DNA of 60,000 nt, taken from contig RPFO01000080.1 of the NCBI GenBank assembly GCA_009746045.1, positions 4,753,556-4,813,555 of the forward strand, read 5' to 3'. The stretch's first letter is position 1. Every line of letters starts with the position of its first letter. A program made the position numbers and the translations under genes. The notes beneath the pieces were generated by a model that was not told the DNA's origin, did not search any database, and saw only the letters and a list, made by a program, of their open reading frames with translations. The DNA comes from Mesostigma viride. Its lineage: Eukaryota > Streptophyta > Mesostigmatophyceae > Mesostigmatales > Mesostigmataceae. Of this stretch, positions 53,279 through 60,000 are shown one piece after another.

Positions 53279-53691
53279 AATTAGGTAGACAATCTCCAAA
53301 ATTAGGAATTTAAATGGGAATGACTTTTGGGGGCGAAATGATGCCCCCATTGTCCTAGGCAGAATGTGTCATAAATGTGAGCTGTTTCTTGGGAACGTGA
53401 GCAACGAGCTGAGGCGGGCCAGGCTTGGCAGGCTTGCGCCATCTTCCTCAGCGACCAAGTCCACAACTGCCCGTCAAGTCACTTGCTTGGGAATTTGAGA
53501 AGCATGCTTCTTCAAGGCAGGCGGATCCGGACTAACATCACCTTTAGGCCCCCTCTTCTTTTACGGACGACTCCGTTCTCCCCTCGACGGGGGGTCTTTC
53601 TGCGAGTAGACCCTCTTGTGGGACTTCCACCCTCTCCATCCCCTCCCTCCGCCTCCTCTCCGCCATCCCTCGTGCGCTTAGCCGATGACCG

Positions 53692-54290
53692 TGTCAAAAA
53701 TCCTAATAATGCGTCAACGAATGATCTCAAATGTTGCGGCACAACTCATTTCATTAATACAATAAAAGACGCATATATAGAATTTAAGGACCGTGACCGG
53801 TGTCCATTGCCAAGCCACAAGGCAACTGGCCCACCATCAGGTAACGTGAAAAGGTGCACGCCGACCTCTTAAACAATGTCCAATGTCGGCTGCACACATT
53901 ATCCCTACGTTAACTTAACACATAAAGTGTCTTGACTTGAACAACTGGCACACAAAATCCACTAGGCAATGATGCGAATATTCGGCACCAATATTCGAAC
54001 CCACTATTGCGCGGCGCTAGGAGTTAGCCACCGCCAAATGGCACGAGATACTCACGCCCTACAAGTCGTACCATGCAACCACAAGGTAGAGCCGAATTAA
54101 TCCTAACTTCGGCACCTAATATCTTTGTGCATACTCAACTGTCCGTCATAAGAAAAGTACCGCCGGAAAGAACACGGCAAGCCCTACTCAGCCCTAATAA
54201 TATCCTTGGCCAGAAAATACAGAAGATTGGCCACAACATAACATAGGCTGGCAAACGGGCACATCCAGGGTTTATACTAAAACCCTGACA
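53692..54290 (-). repeat. LTR (3' LTR in minus orientation)
   Basis: A 599-bp LTR with TG...CA ends. It contains TCTATATATGCG (complement of 53770-53782), a possible TATA box near the end of the U3-like part. Confidence 0.88.
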
Positions 54291-55702
54291 CCCCCCTTGC
54301 ACGTTGCCAGTGCAGGGTCCAATGAACGTCAAGTCCCCCCTCAACTAGGGTAGGGCTTGCCGGGTACAACATACCCCAGCAACCCCCCCTTACCCGGGAA
54401 GCCCCTCCCAAGGAACCATCCAGCAACAAATTCACTGGAAAAATGCCATCCTGGTCATAACAACAAAGGTGCTACATGCCTGTGTCTCTTCCAAAATACA
54501 TCCAGGCGTCCCTAGAGGTATAAACTGACAGCCCCAGCGTCCCAGGTCTGATGCAGAAACACAGCAATAAGTCACAACAACTACACTTGCCAGGAATAGC
54601 ACACATGGGCAAACACTGCCCCATCAGGCTACCAATAGCCCTAAAATGGACCACCACGGTCCCAAGGCCTCCACGGCCCCACGCTGGCACGCCGTCGTGC
54701 CAACAAACTCCCGGGAGTGATCAGGTCCCGAGCATGGAAAGTCAACCAAGAACTTCCCCCAGAGCGCTCCCATAACAGGTTGGACTGATCCCAACCTCCA
54801 GACTGGCCAAAACACTAGGCTGCACATGCTAGTTTGCCTCGTCCATTCAAAAACACAGCTGACCACCAAGTTTGCATGCAAAGCAGGCGCGTACATCCCA
54901 AAGTAGGTCAATACAGACCACAGGCCACGTTAGGCCCCACAAATGTCGTCGCGAGCCAGTCTCATGCCACACACCCCCCCTCAAGAAATAAGTGGGGGCA
55001 AATATTTTTGTCAGCTTTAAAATGTCAGAAGCTCCCTTGGCTTAGAGCTTCTAAAATAACATGCAGCTCACTGGTACTCCTGACCAGCTTCAAAATCAAA
55101 AACCCACTGGCATAGCCAGCTTCAAAAGAGAGGCCATGCTGGCACTCCTGGCCAACATCTTCATCGCCAACAAAAAGCCGGCAGGCAGGCAGTCCTCGTC
55201 GACAAAAAATGCTGGAAATTCCGCAGGCTGCGCCACCAAAAATGGCGACAATCCGTTGCGCTGGTTGCTCGCAAAATTCCAGCCGACGTCCGCTCCGAGC
55301 CACATGTTGATGCGCAGGTCACTGGTACAGAAAAAGAGAAAAAAGTCTGCACCCAGCTGGAACCAGAGCCTTGACCTCGCCATGCGGGGCTCAACGCCAG
55401 GCGGCGCCAGCCCACAGCAAACCCGAAACATGAAAGTTCCGCTGGCTTTGACACATATAACAACTCGCCTGCGTGGCTGCGCTGGCCCAGGCCTGTCGAC
55501 CCATGAAATTTCTGCCCGTTCCGCCGAACTTCAAATTCAAAATGCTGCGACGTATGAATCCTCACGACATTGCTCACGAAATTACGTAACAACGCTGCCG
55601 CCATCAATTATATGCGCCGGCAGGGTAAAATGGCTTCATCATGGTCACAAGAATGTCGTTCAAAGTCGTCTCAAAGGTGGGGAACTTTCCCTCCCGATAC
55701 CA

Positions 55703-56301
55703 TGTCAAAAATCCTAATAATGCGTCAACGAATGAGCTCAAATGTTGCGGCACAACTCATTTCATTAATACAATAAAAGACGCATATATAGAATTTAAGG
55801 ACCGTGACCGGTGTCCATTGCCAAGCCACAAGGCAACTGGCCCACCATCAGGTAACGTGAAAAGGTGCACGCCGACCTCTTAAACAATGTCCAATGTCGG
55901 CTGCACACATTATCCCTACGTTAACTTAACACATAAAGTGTCTCCACTTGCACAACTGGCACACAAAATCCACTAGGCAATGATGCGAATATTCGGCACC
56001 AATATTCGACCCCACTATTGCGCGGCGCTAGGAGTTAGCCACCGCCAAATGGTACGAGATACTCACGCCCTACAAGCCGTACCATGCAACCACAAGGTAG
56101 AGCCGAATTAATCCTAACTTCGGCACCTAATATCTTTGTGCATACTCAACTGTCCGTCATAAGAAAAGTACCGCCGGAAAGAACACGGCAAGCCCTACTC
56201 AGCCCTAATAATATCCTTGGCCAGAAAATACAGAAGATTGGCCACAACATAACATAGGCTGGCAAACGGGCACATCCAGGGTTTATACTAAAACCCTGAC
56301 A
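55703..56301 (-). repeat. LTR (5' LTR in minus orientation)
   Basis: A 599-bp partner of 53692-54290, about 99 percent identical by eye. The few differences imply a fairly recent insertion. Confidence 0.88.
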
Positions 56302-56699
56302 GACCGGCCCTCGGCATCACGCGAAGCTTTGCGCTTCTTCCCCCTTACAACCATATGACCCCCATCACCTTCCCATGGACTTCTTCCCCATCATCATCCT
56401 TGGCTGGCTCCAAACTCCCTTCCCTTCCCGCCGCTTGTCGCATAGCCGGCAGAATGTAAGTGAGCACATTGGTGTAGTGGCCATCCGGAATGAAGTGGCC
56501 CTCCCTTCTTGACTTTGCCATGCAGATAGAGCTTGTTATAGTTCCACACGTCAAGCAAGGCTCGGCCCGACGTACTATCTGCCACGGCTAAGCTCCGAAT
56601 TGCCCCCCTTGGAGATGTCGAAGAGCCGCTCAAGCTTCTGCATCACATGCTCTTGCGACATCACACCATATCGAGCGCGCAATGAAAAAACTCAGCAGA

Positions 56700-56925
56700 A
56701 AAAGGCAAGGGGTCTAGCTGCAGCTAGACCCTACCCAAAATCAGAAAAGAAACAGCCGACAATCCGCAACGAAAACCTCAGGAAAAAAAAAGGGCAAGGG
56801 TGTAGCTGCAGCTAGACCCTACCCCAAATACTTGAAACTAAAGAGAGGAGCTAACGCGCCAAAAAACTCAGCGCAAAAATTGCGAGGGTCTGCCCGCAGC
56901 TAGACCCTGCCCAAATAGACAGCAG
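56700..56925. repeat. Three tandem copies of a GGTCTAGCTGCAGCTAGACC palindrome unit
   Basis: At about 56709, 56796 and 56888 the phrase AGCTGCAGCTAGACCCTACCC (variants) recurs with about 88-base spacing, each preceded by AAAAAGGCAAGGG-like purines. The first copy is a perfect 20-base palindrome; the others have one arm changed. It lies between coding-like pieces of the minus-strand gene and may be within its intron. Confidence 0.75.
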
Positions 56926-57689
56926 ACAACACACTTGGCATGCGACGGTAACTCCCAAAGGACATGTCTAATCAATCTTTCGAAGAACCTTTTACCTTGC
57001 GAGTAGGTCAACGTCGCAGCTCACTCCACGACGAGAGGAGGTCGCCACCTTTCAGAAGAATAACATCGTCCCCATATATCCACCCAGGAAATTCCTCAAA
57101 AGATCATGGAACGCTTTCTCCGCCTCTTTGAACAGAAGCCTTTGAAAACTTGGACTTGGCCCCACCCTCACACATCAAGGTCCGAATCTGTGCCCAACCG
57201 CCATCATCACTTCGCCTCTCAAAAGATTTGAGGCCCTTAAAGTAATGGTTCCCGTCCACAATCGCATACCGGAGAAACAGTTACGCTTCCTTAGGGTTTT
57301 CCTCGAAAAACTTCGAGTCGTACAGTTTCATCGCCGTGATGCAGAGCAGGCGGAAAACTTCCCTATTGTTGTGAATTTCTTGGGGCAAATTCCCTTCCAC
57401 CTCCTCCACCTCGGCGTAGGTCCTCCACTGAAGCCCTCTCTCAAGGAAAGAGGAGGTGGACCCGGTATCCAGGAACCGATCCATGTTCACATCGGAAAGG
57501 GGACGATAATACCTCGCGCCCACTTCCTCAGGGTCGGTTCTAGCGCTGTGGCAAATCTTTAACCACTTGACGTAATCCGGCATGATCAAGATTTGCTTCT
57601 CGAATTTGTCAGGTTGGGACTCGACAAGGGCCTGAAATGGGAACTGCCAGACAGGCACACAAACCTTAAAATGTAAGTTGTTATTTCTC

Positions 57690-57745
57690 GCATGAAGGAG
57701 AATGCGTTCTCCTTAACCCAATGGTATCAGGGTTCAAGCGCCGCT
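57690..57745 (+). other. Hairpin and TGGTATCAGGG primer-site-like sequence
   Basis: GGAGAATGCGTTCTCC (a 6-bp stem with a TGCG loop) is followed by CCCAATGGTATCAGGGTTCA. The latter resembles the initiator-tRNA primer site of plant LTR elements. No LTR partner is seen, so this could be chance or a remnant. Confidence 0.25.
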
Positions 57746-58304
57746 GCCTCAATGCCTTATTAGGCAAAATCAGCGCATTCCCCGTGTTAATGCGCATACT
57801 GAAGCACCAGGTCATCTTGAAATCGGCTGGTCGAATCCACCGAGTTTCTCTAAGAGCATTCGCCTACCGGATGTTGGAGTCCCTCAACTCCTTACCGGCG
57901 TCCACCTTATGCGCCGGCTTCCACGGCTTGATGATCGGGTCCGTGTCGGGCTTGCCACTAGTCGTGAGTAGCCCCTCTAGAAACAGCTCAGTGAGTGACT
58001 TTAGCAGGCTGCTCCAGAAAGGGGGAGAAGGAGGGCCAGTTCACCAAGTCAAAATCGGCCGCCGTCCGCCTCCCCTCAACGTACATAGTGGAGCATGAAT
58101 CTTTCACGAGCGAGTACACGGTGTCAGAATCGGGCAACTTCTTCTCTATCGTGGCGTCGTAGTGCCCCCCCCCCCCCCGTCATCCTGAAAACAAACATCG
58201 AAAAAGACCACAGAATTCGCTCAAGTGTGAATTAGATAGGACGACCACAAAATCTCGAACGGGCTGAAGAATTTGTATAAGATGCAGTGTTATTGCTAAC
58301 GGGC

Positions 58305-58470
58305 TGCGCGTAGTCATGTGTGACCGCTGACCGCCGGATTTCGGAGCCCGCGGTCACACATGACCGCCGGATTTTGGTGGCTGCGGTCACACATAACCGC
58401 AGGATTTTCGTGACCGCGGTCACAGGCAGGCTGCGGTCACAGGTCTAGCAGTCTTGTGACCGTAGGTCTG
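58305..58470. repeat. Cluster of inverted GTGACCGC / GCGGTCAC motifs
   Basis: At least seven copies of (G)TGACCGC or GCGGTCAC in about 165 bases, including the 14-base palindrome GTGACCGCGGTCAC at about 58410, with GGATTTT spacers. No known element is recognised. Confidence 0.65.
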
Positions 58471-59458
58471 GCAGCAGGTAGTGGGTCCATCGGCCGGTCA
58501 GTGGTCTGTCAAGTTACTTCGAGCTGTACAGGTTTCGTCATAATCAGATTTTAGAATTGTTTACTCAACAAGGTATTTAGTAACCACTAAAAAGACGTCT
58601 GTTAGAAATTCGGCTCTAGTTACGTTTCAGTTCTGAAGCAGACAGCAGCGACGTTCCTACCTTGACTTGAGTTGACCTTAGGGCTTGCGCGTAATACCTG
58701 ATTTAATTAATGAATTCCCTGCGTTCTTGACAATGCGTGAAGTCATTGATGCCTAGCGACGTCGAAAACGTTATGCTCATTCTCTAGACTGGGAGGGGAT
58801 TAGCAGGGTGGTGATGGCTATGAAAAACAGAACAAAGTAACAAGCTTTTAGCTTTATGTCTAGGCAGCGCCATGCTATAATGGGTGGGGACTGAGCTTGC
58901 CCTAGCGTTAAATACGAAAAATCGAACATGGCCAGCAAGAATAAAAAAATGTATAATTTAGGAGTGGCCTCGGCCTCAGGCAGAGCTAAGGGCGTAGGTT
59001 TATAATCGTGGCTTATTCCACGAAAGTCATCAAGCACTGGTGGCCGCAGCCCTCCTGACAACTCCATGCCCGAAGGAAGGCCTGATTCGGCGCCATGGTC
59101 AGGCAACTTGCATCCGCGTGGGAATGTGAATAGTGTCGGAGCTAGTCGCCGTTTGGAATCTAACGAGACGAACAGGGGGGAAAGGGCCTTCAAGCACTGG
59201 CAGGACGCCGAGCCACGGCGCATGGGTGGATCAACGGGCAACCAATGGACAACCGCCGCTACTGGCAGCAAGGCAGCTGCTGGTAGCAGCGCAGCAAGCC
59301 TACTACTCGCTAGTTCAGCGGAGGGCGAGGATGATGATGACCCATTGCCCCTTGGACTTTCTTTCCCCACAACTTGTGGAAGATGTGGGCATTTGACAAT
59401 TAATGGCGCCGTGATGGCCTTAGGGCTTAGACCTATGCAAGAAGATGCCAAGTGTCTA
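58471..59458. other. No supported gene
   Basis: Frames of 275 (minus, 58777-59604) and 133 residues (plus, 59066-59467) overlap each other. Neither shows a recognisable domain, and the minus one runs through the transposon end at 59463. A Lys/Ser/Ala-rich plus-strand piece with EDDDDPLP and TTCGRCGH could be an exon but cannot be supported. Confidence 0.3.
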
Positions 59459-59462
59459 TTAA

Positions 59463-60000
59463 GGTGAGGGTCCCATGCCAGACCCCCTAAAACCATCTTA
59501 TGGAATAACATGCAGGGCTGGCCTAGGGGGACCCAAGAGATGATTTTGGCATGTAAATGGGATGCGTGGGGGTCCATCCCACCAAATGTTGAGGATATAC
59601 ACAATTATGCACCGGTATTACGCTAAAAATAGCAAAAGACGCTATTTTTGACACATTTTGCCTAGGACAATGGGGGCATCAGTTTGCATGTTTCAACATA
59701 TTCCCATTTAGTTTCCCGAGTTTGCAAAACTTCCAGCTAATCGGCACCCCCAAAAAATCATTATTATGTTGGTTGTTGATCTTCCCCCCCAAAGAGTACT
59801 TTTTTGGGCTGGAAAAAATAAAACAAATCATAGGCACATCATTTGGCCCTGGGGAGATATAAACGAATACTAGACATAGGCAAACATAATACCACAAAGT
59901 TTGAGCTCATTCTGACCACAAACTTGGAAGAAATATCGTTGGGCAGTTGGCCACCTGGGCGTACCAGATATGCCTTGCGAGCTCATTCATCATCACTATC
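59463..60000 (-). mobile_element. Mutator-like DNA transposon, copy 3 (3' end, runs off the window)
   Basis: The complement of 59760-60000 follows copy 2 from its last codons (DSDDE and stop, complement of 59983-60000) through the 3' UTR (CAGAATGAGCTCA, TTTGCCTA.GTCTAGTATT, AGCCCAAAAAAGTAC) to ATGCCCCCATTGTCCTAGGC near 59660. It ends in GGGACCCTCACC followed by TTAA (59459-59462), giving the outer inverted repeat missing from copy 2. The coding part lies beyond the window. Confidence 0.85.

Larger units (their letters stand above)
49997..53375 (+). mobile_element. Mutator-like DNA transposon, copy 2
   Basis: Follows TTAA (49993-49996) with the terminal sequence GGTGAGGGTCCC, found again at 59463 as the end of copy 3. 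A 16-bp perfect palindrome CGGCGCCCGGGCGCCG lies at 50008-50023, at the same relative place as the 24-bp palindrome of copy 1. ORF1 (from 50093) and the transposase (50488-52841) follow, both with frame slips. The 3' part matches copy 3 up to about 53375 but lacks the terminal repeat. A LINE tail is inserted at 53092-53278. Confidence 0.8.
53692..56301 (-). mobile_element. Non-autonomous LTR retrotransposon
   Basis: Two direct 599-bp repeats (53692-54290 and 55703-56301) differ at about seven places. Each begins TGTCA and ends TGACA. The outer flanks are both GACCG (53687-53691 and 56302-56306), a 5-bp target duplication. On the minus strand a primer-binding-site-like TGGTATCGGGAG lies directly inside the first LTR (55691-55702), close to the initiator-Met tRNA type of plants. 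A purine tract AAGGGGGG (54291-54298) lies directly before the last LTR. The 1.4-kb interior has no gag or pol, so movement needed another element's enzymes. Confidence 0.9.
53512..58165 (-). pseudogene. Uncharacterised minus-strand gene, decayed and split by an LTR element
   Basis: Read on the minus strand from about 58165: HYDATIEKKLPDSDTVYSLVKDSC, then in another frame SLTELFLEGLLTTSGKPDTD. From 57630 comes ALVESQPDKFEKQILIMPDY, then FLDTGSTSSFLERGLQWRT. After an in-frame TAA at about 57281 it continues LFLRYAIVDGNHYFKGLKSF and WAQIRTLMCEGG. Then come RARYGVMSQEHVMQKLERLF, VADSTSGRALLDVWNYNKLY and GHYTNVLTYILPAMRQ, needing two frame changes. The last part is a basic tail, RGKKRKASRDAEGR, interrupted by the LTR element and resumed as SSAKRTRDGGEE...RIRLP-stop at 53512. 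I do not recognise the family. Stops and slips make it a pseudogene, although unmarked introns explain part of this. Confidence 0.5.

Noticed and set aside
58777-59604. A 275-codon minus-strand frame
   Set aside because: It runs through the terminal repeat of transposon copy 3, shows no domain, and competes with an equally unsupported plus frame.

Overview
The window looks like nuclear DNA of a green-lineage eukaryote, most likely a microalga. The signs are one gene split by 28 GT-AG introns, GC-rich exons against repeat-choked introns, a plastid-type leader on a tripeptidyl-peptidase II, short CCCTAAA-type interstitial motifs, and a plant-like retrotransposon zoo. No genus can be named from the sequence alone. 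Every host gene seen ends in a standard stop (TAA, TGA or TAG).

Layout. 1-2.0 kb holds 3' pieces of LINE retrotransposons. 2.7-3.3 kb (minus) holds an intact single-exon SlyD-like FKBP prolyl isomerase. It is divergent from the next gene, a 29-exon tripeptidyl peptidase II (TPP2) covering 4.0-35.9 kb (plus). All 29 exons join in frame to 1,422 codons plus stop, and the Asp/His/Asn/Ser catalytic set is intact. Its introns carry a mariner-type MITE, LINE tails, many tandem arrays and long coding-strand pyrimidine tracts. Above all, they carry diverged copies of the neighbouring exon edges, splice site included. 35.9-39.2 kb is gene-poor with nested LINE tails and a diverged duplication. 39.26-42.52 kb holds a nearly intronless HTTM (vitamin-K-carboxylase-like) membrane protein whose frame is broken by one TAG.

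43.1-60 kb is a transposon graveyard. It has three copies (two plus, one minus and cut by the window end) of a Mutator-like DNA transposon. The transposase has an AT-hook near its start, a DDE-type core and a PHD-like finger at its end, and a small conserved companion protein sits upstream. Copy 1 is split by a LINE derivative with a perfect 12-bp target duplication. Copy 2 carries a short LINE tail in its 3' part, also with a 12-bp duplication. Between copies 2 and 3 lies a decayed minus-strand gene of unknown function, interrupted in its basic C-terminal tail by a 2.6-kb non-autonomous LTR retrotransposon with 599-bp LTRs and 5-bp target duplications. A 0.95-kb GGCATGTGTG array and an uncertain multi-exon locus separate copies 1 and 2.

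The host genes are not a functional unit: protein folding (FKBP), peptide turnover downstream of the proteasome (TPP2) and a membrane enzyme-like protein (HTTM) simply neighbour each other. The most unusual signal is the systematic exon-edge duplication in the TPP2 introns; second is the AT-hook/PHD transposon with its companion ORF.
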